Positions 38,144 through 46,164 of a stretch of 53,774 nt of DNA are shown piece after piece. The translations under genes were made by a program, and so were the position numbers. The DNA is from Acidobacteriota bacterium (GTDB taxonomy: Bacteria; Acidobacteriota; UBA6911): the NCBI GenBank assembly GCA_016934295.1, contig JAFGTD010000036.1, forward strand, positions 1 to 53,774. The letters run 5' to 3'. Below the pieces are notes generated by a model. That model was not told the origin of the DNA and did not search any database. It saw nothing but the letters and a program-made list of their open reading frames with translations. The number at the start of each line of letters is the position of its first letter. The stretch's first letter is position 1.

Positions 38144-40639
38144 ATGGCAGACCTGAACCGACCGTGGACCTTGAAAGTGCCCGAGTCCAGCGAAACGATT
38201 AAAGAAAACACGAAGCGCCAGGACGCCTTTGACAGGGTGTCGGGACAGGCGGTTTACACTCGGGACGTGCGGCTTTCCGGGATGCTCTATGCAAAGATAC
38301 TTACCTCTCCGTATGCGCATGCCAGAATCGAAAATATGGATACAAGCGAAGCAGAAAAGATCGTCGGAGTGCGGGACATTCTGAAATTTGACGATCCCGA
38401 CATTTCCGGTGATCGGGGAGTCGGGGCTGATAACGGCGCCATGTACAGCATCCTCACGCTTGCAGGGACAAGCAATTTCTACCAGCATCCAATGGGGGTA
38501 GCCGTAGTCGCCGACAGCGAAGAGCTGTGCGATAGGGCTTTAAGAGCGATAAAAATAGAATGGGAGGAGCGTCCTTTCATCCTGGACATGGAGGAGTCCG
38601 CAAAGCCGGACGCACCGAGGGTTATGCCGGAAGTCATGCCCATGCGTTTCGGTTTCGGGATGTCGAACAGTGGATCGGGCGGCGATTCCAATATAGTGAT
38701 GACCGAAGAGCGGGAGATCGGAGACGTCGAGAAGGGTTTTGCCGAAGCGGACAAGGTTATCGAGTATAGGATCGACCGTGGCATGAATTCTCCTGCCGGT
38801 GTCGAGGCCATGGTTTGCGTGGCCCGGTGGAAAAACGACTTCCTCGATCTCTGGGTGCATCACCAGTCCAATCCGCAGAGAAACCTCAGTGCGGCGGGCA
38901 TGAGCATGGGAGGACCGGCTGCGGGGATGCCCTTCATGGGAGGCATGTTCGGTTCCGGTCAGGGAAACGCATCGCAAGCCAGCACGCACTGGTCCAAAAT
39001 CACGGTTAAATTCCCCTACCAGGGATCATGGTTCGGCGGGCTGGCCTGGCTGGCTTATTCCGATCTGTTCATAAAACTCGCTGTAATACTGGCCAAGCGG
39101 GCAGACGGCAGGCCTGTGAAACTTTTATACGACGAGAGCAGTTTCTACTGCGGCGGCGATGAAGGAGGGACCTATAACTGCAAAGTCGGCGCCAAAAAAG
39201 ACGGGACCATTACTTCCTTCCACTGGCATATGACGGGAGTGCGCAATCCCGCAGTCGATAAAACCTATGAATGCACAAAAATTCCCAATATCCTCGGCAC
39301 GCAGACATGGGCTTTAATCAATAAAGGCCATCAGGCATGTTTCCGTCACGGAGCCGCATCCTGCGTGCCCCATAATGTGATGTTCGACCTTGTCGCGGGT
39401 GAATTCGGCCTGGATCCGGTCGAAGTTGCGATGATCAATGACGGGTGCCGGGGTCACGACTGGAACTGGGTCACGCAATATCAGAAGGAAAACGGGTTTC
39501 CCCAGAGACACAGCCTCAAGGAAGTTGTTGCAATGGGGAAGAAGGCTATCGACTGGGACCGCAAGTGGCATGCTCCCGGTGTGAAAAAGCTCGAAAACGG
39601 GCGGATGCACGGGTTGGGGTTCACGTCCGTAAATGAGTGGCACTGGGGCCGCGGCGCCATGTCTTTTGTCAGCAATTCCTATGCCTGCCTTATGCTTCGG
39701 GACGGGAAGGTGACCATTATCGGGCTCCGCTGCGACATGGGTGTCGATACCGAGTCCTCCTATCGCCATTGCGTGGCTGCCGAGTTGGGCATGAAGTATG
39801 AAGATGTGCTTATTCAGGAGCAGCATGCCGACAACAGCGCCTATTGCCTGGCTCAGCCTGCCGGCTCCAGCGGTACCGTTAATGCAACCGTTCAGCTGGT
39901 TGCGGCAGCCAGGGAGCTTAAGCAGAAAATCCTGGAGGCGGCGGCGGCGCCGATGGGAATGCCGGGATTCATGTTCAATATGGGCGGAGGATCAAGACAA
40001 TCACAGAGTACAAATCCCGAGGATTACGATATTAAGGACAGCTATGTTTTCGAGAAGGCCGATCCCGACAGCGGAAGACCCGTCAGCCAGGTGGTGGGCG
40101 GTTTCATGAACACGAGTCCCATAATCGCGCACCCCGAGGTCAACTCTCCCATAAACATGATGTCGAACGGGATGATGGGGGGTGACACCTATGTCATGGG
40201 AAGGCAGGCGCATTTCATCGAGGCCGAGGTGGATACGGAAACCGGCATGGTCCTGGTAACGAATGTGGTATGCGCCAATGATATCGGGCACCTGTTCAAC
40301 CGGCGGGGCGCCGAAGCGCAGCAGTACGGCGGGGCCGTTATGGGAATCGGCAAGAGCGCCACGGAGGGAAAAGTCTACTGCCCGTCCACCGGAGTGGGAC
40401 TGAACTTCGACCATATCAACTATCATTTCGGGACGATGAACGACTACCCCACGGTCGACTGCCATCTCGCCGAGACACACCTGGGATACGGCACCTACGG
40501 CGCTTTCGGAATCGGGGAAAACATCGGCGCCGCCATGGCGGCCATCACCTCGTCGGCCATATACAACGCGATAGGAAAATGGATATTAGACTATCCGATT
40601 ACTCCTGATAAGGTGCTGAGGGCGCTCGGGAAGGCCTGA
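38144..40639 (+). CDS. Molybdenum-binding large subunit of an aldehyde/xanthine dehydrogenase-type hydroxylase
   Basis: An 831-residue molybdopterin subunit. It opens with DAFDRVSGQAVYTRDVRLSGMLYAKIL (about 27-53), the MoCo-family N-terminal domain. Later segments include RHGAASCVPHNVMFDLVAGEFGLDP and QPAGSSGTVNATVQL. The catalytic glutamate is E792 in GIGENIGAAM. No signal peptide is seen. Two Met/Gly-rich stretches (about 250-275 and 601-617) are unusual for the family. It lacks its 2Fe-2S and FAD partners locally; the only ones in the window are at 20197-21889, so they are its probable partners. If so, export would depend on the partner's Tat signal. Confidence 0.88.
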   Translation: MADLNRPWTLKVPESSETIKENTKRQDAFDRVSGQAVYTRDVRLSGMLYAKILTSPYAHARIENMDTSEAEKIVGVRDILKFDDPDISGDRGVGADNGAMYSILTLAGTSNFYQHPMGVAVVADSEELCDRALRAIKIEWEERPFILDMEESAKPDAPRVMPEVMPMRFGFGMSNSGSGGDSNIVMTEEREIGDVEKGFAEADKVIEYRIDRGMNSPAGVEAMVCVARWKNDFLDLWVHHQSNPQRNLSAAGMSMGGPAAGMPFMGGMFGSGQGNASQASTHWSKITVKFPYQGSWFGGLAWLAYSDLFIKLAVILAKRADGRPVKLLYDESSFYCGGDEGGTYNCKVGAKKDGTITSFHWHMTGVRNPAVDKTYECTKIPNILGTQTWALINKGHQACFRHGAASCVPHNVMFDLVAGEFGLDPVEVAMINDGCRGHDWNWVTQYQKENGFPQRHSLKEVVAMGKKAIDWDRKWHAPGVKKLENGRMHGLGFTSVNEWHWGRGAMSFVSNSYACLMLRDGKVTIIGLRCDMGVDTESSYRHCVAAELGMKYEDVLIQEQHADNSAYCLAQPAGSSGTVNATVQLVAAARELKQKILEAAAAPMGMPGFMFNMGGGSRQSQSTNPEDYDIKDSYVFEKADPDSGRPVSQVVGGFMNTSPIIAHPEVNSPINMMSNGMMGGDTYVMGRQAHFIEAEVDTETGMVLVTNVVCANDIGHLFNRRGAEAQQYGGAVMGIGKSATEGKVYCPSTGVGLNFDHINYHFGTMNDYPTVDCHLAETHLGYGTYGAFGIGENIGAAMAAITSSAIYNAIGKWILDYPITPDKVLRALGKA

Positions 40640-40697
40640 CGGCAAATAGAGCACTCACGATAATAGTCTTTTTGTTGGAATATGGATGTCTGGTTTC

Positions 40698-40770
40698 GAG
40701 CGCCGTGCTAATGTTCTAACGTGCTAACGTAAAAAGCCTTCGTCCCGGTTGGAGCGCTGTTGACAGATTA
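40698..40770. repeat. Direct repeat R1 flanking the vapBC segment
   Basis: GCGCCGTGCTAATGTTCTAA, then CGTGCTAACGTAAAAAGCC and TTCGTCCCGGTTGGAGCGC. It matches R2 at 41816-41900 in the same orientation with a few differences. The 1.1 kb between them holds the small membrane gene and vapBC. Confidence 0.7.
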
Positions 40771-40921
40771 ATTGTTGGCATGAAGGTCAGAAGCGACCTG
40801 AATAATTTTAAAATAGTTATTAGGATGTTGAGAGTGTAAAATCTTTCACTACAGGCTCAGTAAGCCTTTGTGGATTGGTACAAGCAATTAATATCTTCTG
40901 ACAATTTTAAAGATTAATTCA

Positions 40922-41146
40922 ATGATTGCTTCTGAACAGGCTACAGGATTCTTAATTGCTGTAATTGGCTGCTTGGCGATAATTTTTCGATCCCAATTTG
41001 CAGAAATATGTGCAAATTTCCAGAAAAAACATAACGGGGTTTCATTTAATAAAAAACAGAATGTATATCCGATATTTGTAATTGGGTGTTGTTTCCTTAT
41101 ATTGGGCATATTATTGTGTTTCGGAATTATACATTTAAGAAACTAG
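40922..41146 (+). CDS. Hypothetical small membrane protein
   Basis: A 74-residue, AT-rich gene encoding two predicted transmembrane helices (about residues 9-26 and 50-70) separated by a basic loop with QKKHNGVSFNKKQN. Start ATG 40922; the ribosome-binding site is weak. Codon use is more AT-rich than in neighbouring genes, consistent with acquired DNA. I do not recognise a family. It shares the segment between direct repeats R1 and R2 with vapBC. Confidence 0.5.
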   Translation: MIASEQATGFLIAVIGCLAIIFRSQFAEICANFQKKHNGVSFNKKQNVYPIFVIGCCFLILGILLCFGIIHLRN

Positions 41147-41177
41147 AAATAATTTTCTACTTTTTACGTTTAAATAA

Positions 41178-41546
41178 TCAATCTGCTCTCGAATAAGCAA
41201 CGTTCAAATCTTCTGCGACTCCCTGGAGACGTTTGTCCGATGTATAGAGGGAGCATTTGCTGATGAAGCATGAAGCAAGAAGATGGGCGTCGATCAGGCC
41301 GATGCCGCTGCCGCCCAGGCGATACTGTTCAATGAAATAAAGGATTTCGTCGTCGGAAGCCTTGTGAACGGCAGGTAGCGCGCGCAGCAGAGAGATTATT
41401 TCCTTTCTGTTCTTGATATTGCCGCAGGCAAGTTCGCCAAGGACAAAAGGGTGAGTATAGACGGTTTCTGCATCAAGAAGGATGGAGAGATGCCTGCTGG
41501 ATCTGCGGAAATGATCAACCCAGACGGATGTATCCACAAGTATCAA
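41178..41546 (-). CDS. vapC: VapC-type PIN-domain ribonuclease toxin
   Basis: A 122-residue PIN-domain nuclease. The four-acid active site is readable: D5 (MILVDTSVW), E38 (VLGELACG), D86 (LIDAHLLA) and D104 (TSDKRL). Such toxins cut tRNA or rRNA to stop growth when the antitoxin is lost. Its start overlaps the vapB stop by four bases (ATGA, 41543-41546), the usual order antitoxin-toxin on the minus strand. VapB would bind it and repress the promoter. Confidence 0.9.
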   Translation of the reverse strand: MILVDTSVWVDHFRRSSRHLSILLDAETVYTHPFVLGELACGNIKNRKEIISLLRALPAVHKASDDEILYFIEQYRLGGSGIGLIDAHLLASCFISKCSLYTSDKRLQGVAEDLNVAYSRAD

Positions 41547-41737
41547 CGGGCCGACCTCCGCCGGGGAATGTTTCGTATATCGGGTTCCGTACCTCCGAGA
41601 GCCGCCAGGCGTTGTGCGCTGCAGCGCGCGATCAGCGCTTCAAGACCCATCCGGACCAGGGCGGTCTTTTCCTTTACTCCCGTGAGACGCGAGGCTTTCT
41701 TTAACATTACATCATCTATGTTTAGTGTGGTTCTCAT
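41543..41737 (-). CDS. vapB: VapB-type antitoxin
   Basis: A 64-residue protein with an N-terminal ribbon-helix-helix DNA-binding domain (MRTTLNIDDVMLKKASRLTG, then KTALVRMGLEAL) and a basic, flexible C-terminus expected to wrap the VapC toxin. The start ATG 41737 directly abuts an AT-rich palindrome that is likely the operator. Confidence 0.88.
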   Translation of the reverse strand: MRTTLNIDDVMLKKASRLTGVKEKTALVRMGLEALIARCSAQRLAALGGTEPDIRNIPRRRSAR

Positions 41738-41738
41738 G

Positions 41739-41763
41739 CATATATAATAGGCATATATATATG
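41739..41763. promoter_or_regulatory. Probable vapBC operator/promoter palindrome
   Basis: CATATATA (41739-41746) and TATATATG (41756-41763) are perfect complements around an 9-base centre, one base upstream of the vapB start. A TATTAT -10-like hexamer on the minus strand overlaps it. If used, the transcript would be almost leaderless. Autoregulation is inferred from vapBC systems in general. Confidence 0.5.
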
Positions 41764-41815
41764 TTTAGGTCAAGCATACGTTCGTCATGCCCTCGCAGGG
41801 CGACAGCTTGATTTA

Positions 41816-41900
41816 AAAGCGCCGTGTGAATATTCTAACGTACTAACGTGCTAACGTAAAAAGCCTTCGCCCCGGTTGGAGTGCCTTTGACGGATAAAGG
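41816..41900. repeat. Direct repeat R2 flanking the vapBC segment
   Basis: Matches R1: GCGCCGTGTGAATATTCTAA, then TAACGTGCTAACGTAAAAAG and CCTTCGCCCCGGTTGGAGTG. R2 has one more CGTACTAA unit than R1. Nothing else is recognised in the 41738-42075 gap. Confidence 0.7.
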
Positions 41901-42075
41901 GCGTGATTGAATGCCGTGACAGGCCAATCCCTCCATATAAAAACTTATTTTCAATTATTATGTTAAAAAGCAGGAATGACAATTAATAGGATTGCTGGTC
42001 TGCTATTCATCATATAATTGTTCCTATTTGGGGGAGACCCAATAAAATCCGTCTCCTATAAACAACAGGAGTCAT

Positions 42076-43677
42076 TCACCGTCTGTCCGGGGGGAACCAG
42101 AAGTCCATGGCGCCGGCGCGAACGGGTCCGGACCATCCTTCCAGACGCTCCCGCAGCTGCGGGTAATTCAAGACGGGATAATCCATCCGATTGTAGCCTG
42201 AAGGAGAAGTGTCGACGAGGGCTGCCGGAGGATTGGCGTCCCATTCCCTTAAAAACTGTTCCCATTCCCTGCTGCAGATAAATTCGGGATTGCTTGGCCT
42301 GGACTGGCTTTCTGCAGATTGGAAGTCCGCCGTAAAACGTTCCCAGGCACCTGCTTCCTTCAGTAGAACTCCGGGCGATCCAAAACCGGCTCCAACCAGG
42401 AAGCTGTTGGAATAGAACGCGGGCCAACCGTGGCGGGCGGCGTCCAGATAGACTTGCGGGGCGTAACCCCAGACGAAGACATTCGAACCGGGCGGCGTTC
42501 GATCCGTCAGGAAGCGCGATTCCTCCGGGAAGCGCGTCAACCGACCGGAACCCGACGCGGCGGCGGCCGTCCATCCAATGACGGAACCGAGTGTGAAGAG
42601 AGCTGCAAATGCCATGACGCGGCGGCCGAGTCCCCGCAACCCTGCTAAACGGGATGCTTCAATACCGGCCGCAAGCGCCAGAGGAGGGTAGGCGAGCAGG
42701 TAGTAATGCCCGTACAGCCGGCCTCCGGCGGGTACCAGAAGCATCGCGAACACGAACCAGAAAAGTGCAAGCTGCATTTCAGATCGGCGGTCGATGCGCC
42801 TCAAAACCCGGACGAGTCCTGATAAACCAATTGCCCAGAGAGGCAATCCGCACAGTACGATCTTTCCCGTCTGCCAGAAGAATTTCAGGGCAAGGTAGCC
42901 TGCCGGGAGGCTTCCAACCTGGGCAAAGGCGAATTGATGTTCAAAGACAAGATGAAACGCATGATCGGCTGCACCGGCGCCGGCCACCTGCGCGTACCAG
43001 CCGGCAGCGACGACCAATGTGCCCCCCAGCATCCATCCGATATCCGGCAGAGCCTGTCTCCTTCCTTTAAACAATCTCCACGCCAGGAAGGCAAGCAGGC
43101 ATGCGCTCGCCTGCGTTTTGGCGGACACCGCCAATGCAAGGAGAATGCCCGTCAGGAGGAATTTTACAGCACGCCGGGTATTCGTCCCGGGCCCTGTCGC
43201 GTGCACAGCAAGCAGGGCGGACAGTGAAATCAGGCCATTTGCGATCGTTTCGCTGTTAAAGGCAAGGAAGTCATCCGGATCGAACGCCATCGAAAACGCA
43301 CCGTATAACGTTGCGGCCAGAATTCCTGCTGTAGTGCCCGCTGTCCGAAATGCCAGTGTGCCGATGGCCCAGCATATGACGGCAATCCAGAATGCGCCGA
43401 AGAGAGCGACTGCATAGCCGTTGCCGTCGCCGAAAATCCGTTGCAGCCATGCGTAGACGTATAGGGTCAACGGGGGGATCTGGTCGACAACATCCCGATA
43501 CAGGACGTGCCCGTCATTGATCGCCTGTCCCAGCATCATCCATGAAGGTTCATCAATGTTCCAGAATCCCCTGAAGATTCCGGGGAGGCGAAGCAGCCCT
43601 GCAGCAGCGGAAATCAGCAGTACGTACCGGTTGCTCCAAACCTTGTGTTCTGCTGTTGGATCGTGGAAGCCTTCCAT
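42076..43677 (-). CDS. Polytopic membrane glycosyltransferase of the PMT/ArnT-like (GT39/GT83) class
   Basis: A 533-residue protein with about ten or more hydrophobic helices. The first periplasmic loop contains the acidic motif NIDEPSWMMLGQAI, like the catalytic DE region of polyprenyl-phosphate-dependent glycosyltransferases, and the conserved GHVLYRDVVDQIPPLTLYVYA. LYGHYYLLAYPPLALAAGIEA lies in a late helix, and a soluble C-terminal tail of about 130 residues follows (FVWGYAPQVYLDA). Such enzymes add sugars to lipids, glycans or proteins outside the inner membrane. The acceptor is unknown. Stand-alone gene, start ATG 43677. Confidence 0.82.
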   Translation of the reverse strand: MEGFHDPTAEHKVWSNRYVLLISAAAGLLRLPGIFRGFWNIDEPSWMMLGQAINDGHVLYRDVVDQIPPLTLYVYAWLQRIFGDGNGYAVALFGAFWIAVICWAIGTLAFRTAGTTAGILAATLYGAFSMAFDPDDFLAFNSETIANGLISLSALLAVHATGPGTNTRRAVKFLLTGILLALAVSAKTQASACLLAFLAWRLFKGRRQALPDIGWMLGGTLVVAAGWYAQVAGAGAADHAFHLVFEHQFAFAQVGSLPAGYLALKFFWQTGKIVLCGLPLWAIGLSGLVRVLRRIDRRSEMQLALFWFVFAMLLVPAGGRLYGHYYLLAYPPLALAAGIEASRLAGLRGLGRRVMAFAALFTLGSVIGWTAAAASGSGRLTRFPEESRFLTDRTPPGSNVFVWGYAPQVYLDAARHGWPAFYSNSFLVGAGFGSPGVLLKEAGAWERFTADFQSAESQSRPSNPEFICSREWEQFLREWDANPPAALVDTSPSGYNRMDYPVLNYPQLRERLEGWSGPVRAGAMDFWFPPDRR

Positions 43678-43896
43678 AGGTGTATGGGAAGAATGGACGC
43701 CTGTTTTTAGAATCTCGCTCCCTATCGAAAACCGCTCTTTTGTTTATGATAAGAAGCCTTATTTTCTTTTAATTGAATTTCAGGTTTTGATTTTACTATG
43801 CTTTGCACCAGGTTCAGCTAAAAAACTCGATAATCGCAGATAGATATTCGGGTCAACTTTGAGTCGTTTTGAATCGTGTAAGGGGAGACGAACTTC

Positions 43897-44682
43897 ATGA
43901 CGTATGTGGCGTTGACGATAGCGGGATCCGATCCGTCGGGCGGGGCGGGGATCCAGGCGGACCTGAAGACGTTTCACCAGAGAGGTGTTTACGGAACCAG
44001 TGTCGTCACGCTTGTGACGGTTCAGAACACGCGGAAAGTCAGCGAAATTGAGATCCTTTCCCCGGATCTTGTCGAAAAGCAGATGGACGCCGTGCTGGAG
44101 GATATTCCTCCGGCGGCGGCAAAAACAGGCGCTTTAGGCAACAGTGAAATTGTTCGGCTTGTTGCAGAAAAAGCGAAGGATTTCACATTCCCTCTTGTCG
44201 TGGATCCTGTCATGATCAGCAAGCACGGTCTCCCTCTTATTGACGAGGACGCGCGATCGGTTCTTGCGGAAGAATTGCTGCCGCGCGCGTTCCTGATAAC
44301 GCCCAACCTTCATGAAGCCGCCGAACTGGCGGAAATGCCGATCCAGGATCTCGAGTCGATGGGGAAAGCGGCCGCGATCATCGCGGGAAAAGGCGCAAAT
44401 GCCGTTCTTGTCAAGGGAGGCCATCTCGAGGGGGAGGCGGTCGATCTGCTCTATTACAAAGGGGAAATACGGTGTTACACCGCGCCCAGGTTCGACACGC
44501 GCCATACACATGGGACAGGCTGCACTTATTCAGCCTGTATCACGGCGGAGCTTGCCAAGGGGCGCAGTATGGAAGATGCCGTGGATATTGCGAAACGTTT
44601 TATTTCGCGCGCAATTGAAACGAATCCCGGCCTCGGGGCCGGGTCCGGTCCGGTCAATCATCATGCGGATATCGATGAATAG
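43897..44682 (+). CDS. thiD: Hydroxymethylpyrimidine/phosphomethylpyrimidine kinase
   Basis: A 261-residue ribokinase-fold enzyme that phosphorylates HMP and HMP-phosphate for thiamine synthesis. It opens TIAGSDPSGGAGIQADLKTF, the HMP-binding signature. The anion-hole motif HTHGTGCTYSACITAELAKG is near the C-terminus, and VVDPVMISKHGLPLIDEDA is the ATP/Mg segment. Start ATG 43897 with GGGGAGACG upstream. No TPP riboswitch and no other thiamine genes are visible nearby, so it may act in salvage. Confidence 0.94.
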   Translation: MTYVALTIAGSDPSGGAGIQADLKTFHQRGVYGTSVVTLVTVQNTRKVSEIEILSPDLVEKQMDAVLEDIPPAAAKTGALGNSEIVRLVAEKAKDFTFPLVVDPVMISKHGLPLIDEDARSVLAEELLPRAFLITPNLHEAAELAEMPIQDLESMGKAAAIIAGKGANAVLVKGGHLEGEAVDLLYYKGEIRCYTAPRFDTRHTHGTGCTYSACITAELAKGRSMEDAVDIAKRFISRAIETNPGLGAGSGPVNHHADIDE

Positions 44683-44756
44683 CTGGACGCAACACAATCG
44701 GCGTTGTTATTTTACACGCAGGCCTTTATTCTTAGATGTTTGAAGCAAGTGTTCAG

Positions 44757-44794
44757 GCTCAGCCGGAGGCTGAGGGCCCAGCCTCCGGCTGAGC
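44757..44794. terminator. Perfect 16-bp hairpin after thiD
   Basis: GCTCAGCCGGAGGCTG (44757-44772), loop AGGGCC, CAGCCTCCGGCTGAGC (44779-44794). Stem of 16 perfect pairs, about 75 bases past the thiD stop, without a T-run. It may end the thiD transcript or be part of the repeat family that follows. Confidence 0.5.
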
Positions 44795-44807
44795 TGGATT
44801 AAACAAC

Positions 44808-45010
44808 CTGTGACTCCGAAAGTACAGGCTGGTTATTAAGGAAGAAGGAGTCAGGAGTAAAGGAGCAAGGAGAAAAACATCCGGGCAACCGGAGTGAAGA
44901 ATTAATAATCAGCCTATACTCCTGTCTCCTTGCTCCTTTTATGTAGATAACCAGGCTGCCAATGTACCGTCAGAAATCTAAAAAAACCGGATTCCCTATG
45001 GGAGTCACAG
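44808..45010. repeat. Composite hairpin repeat, copy E (core replaced)
   Basis: Bounded by CTGTGACTC (44808-44816) and GAGTCACAG (45002-45010) like copies B-D, but the GATTCC/GACCCC core is absent. Instead it holds a 14-bp inverted repeat AAAGGAGCAAGGAG (44859-44872) / CTCCTTGCTCCTTT (44926-44939). It ends about 16 bases before the LOG-family gene. Confidence 0.65.
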
Positions 45011-45026
45011 GCCAGGAGAAGGAAGA

Positions 45027-45857
45027 ATGGAAAAGAATCCCGGTAAACCGCAGAAAGCCTATCGGAACCTTAAATTTCTTCGCGGAAAGGACGGTCGCCT
45101 TGTAAGGATACTCAGCGAGTATCTGGAGCCCGCGAGCCGTCTTCACTGGCAGAAAGTCAAGGATACAATCGTGTTTTTCGGATCCGCCCGGGTCAAGCCG
45201 CTGGAAGAAAACCGAAAGCTGCTTGAGGATTTGAAACAAAAGCGTCAGTCCGGTGGCGGCAATGCCGTCGCGATCGACGCCGAGATTGCAAAGGCGGAAT
45301 GTGCGGTCCGGATGTCCCGTTATTACGAGGATGCGGCAACACTGTCTAAGTTAATCGTCAACTGGGCGAAAACTCTGGACGGAAGGATGAAACGCCTGCT
45401 CGTTTGCTCCGGAGGCGGGCCCGGAATCATGGAAGCGGCGAACCGCGGGGCGATGGAAGCCGGGGAAAAATCCATAGGGCTGTCCATCAGCCTGCCTATG
45501 GAGCAGTCCATCAACCCTTATGTATCGGAGGAGCTGGCTTTCGAGTTTCATTACTTTTTCATGCGCAAGTTCTGGTTCGTGTACCCGGCGAAAGCCCTGG
45601 TCATTTTTCCGGGAGGTTTTGGAACCCTGGATGAGCTTTTTGAGGTATTGACCCTGGTCCAGACCGGGAAAACCCGCAAGATGGCTCCGGTTCTGGTTTA
45701 CGGCACTGAATTCTGGAAGGAAGTGATTAATTTCGATGCCCTCGTGCGCCGTGGAACCATCTCTGCAAAAGATATGGATCTGATTCATTTCAGCGACGAT
45801 CCGCAGGAGGCTTTTGAGTACCTGAAGGGCGAACTCACAAGGATTCATAAATTATAA
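45027..45857 (+). CDS. LOG-family protein (Rossmann-fold, 'lysine decarboxylase-like')
   Basis: A 276-residue protein with the two LOG signatures: [15 protein letters not shown] and PGGFGTLDE. Characterised LOG proteins are phosphoribohydrolases acting on nucleoside 5'-monophosphates, including cytokinin nucleotides; bacterial members like PpnN act on purine nucleotides. This larger type has a basic N-terminal extension of about 90 residues with [16 protein letters not shown]. Start ATG 45027 with AGGAGAAGGAAGA upstream. The stop is followed almost at once by composite repeat D. Confidence 0.88.
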   Translation: MEKNPGKPQKAYRNLKFLRGKDGRLVRILSEYLEPASRLHWQKVKDTIVFFGSARVKPLEENRKLLEDLKQKRQSGGGNAVAIDAEIAKAECAVRMSRYYEDAATLSKLIVNWAKTLDGRMKRLLVCSGGGPGIMEAANRGAMEAGEKSIGLSISLPMEQSINPYVSEELAFEFHYFFMRKFWFVYPAKALVIFPGGFGTLDELFEVLTLVQTGKTRKMAPVLVYGTEFWKEVINFDALVRRGTISAKDMDLIHFSDDPQEAFEYLKGELTRIHKL

Positions 45858-46062
45858 AGAAGGCAGAAGCCAGCCCGGCCTCCGGCGAATCTAAAAGCGA
45901 AGCCGGATTAAACAATCTGTGACTCCTGGTAAGTTTTCGGGGGTCGGGGTCGGAATCGGTTTTTAAAAGCTCGATCCCGATACCGATTCCGACCCCGACG
46001 CCGATGTATTTCCGGCCCGGCTTTTTACTTCGGAAAGAGTCACAGGCCAGAAGCCAGAAGCT
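45858..46062. repeat. Composite hairpin repeat, copy D (same orientation as C)
   Basis: AGAAGCCAGCCCGGCC flank, core from CTGTGACTC (45918-45926) to GAGTCACAG (46037-46045), and a GGCCAGAAGCCAGAAG end. The core has GGGGGTCGGGGTCGGAATCGG, TTTTTAAAAGCTC and GATACCGATTCCGACCCC. It starts directly after the LOG gene stop and fills two-thirds of the 307-base gap before dgt. Confidence 0.85.
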
Positions 46063-46164
46063 GAAAGTTGGCGAATTTGCTCCTGAATGCATTAAATATA
46101 AAAACAGCCCCGGGACAGTGACATAATGTTCAAAACAGGCCGATAGGAAAGAATAGAATATTTT

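Noticed and set aside
43678-43896. TPP riboswitch ahead of thiD
   Set aside because: The CUGAGA and ACCUGA / GGAUAAUGCCAGCG signatures are absent.
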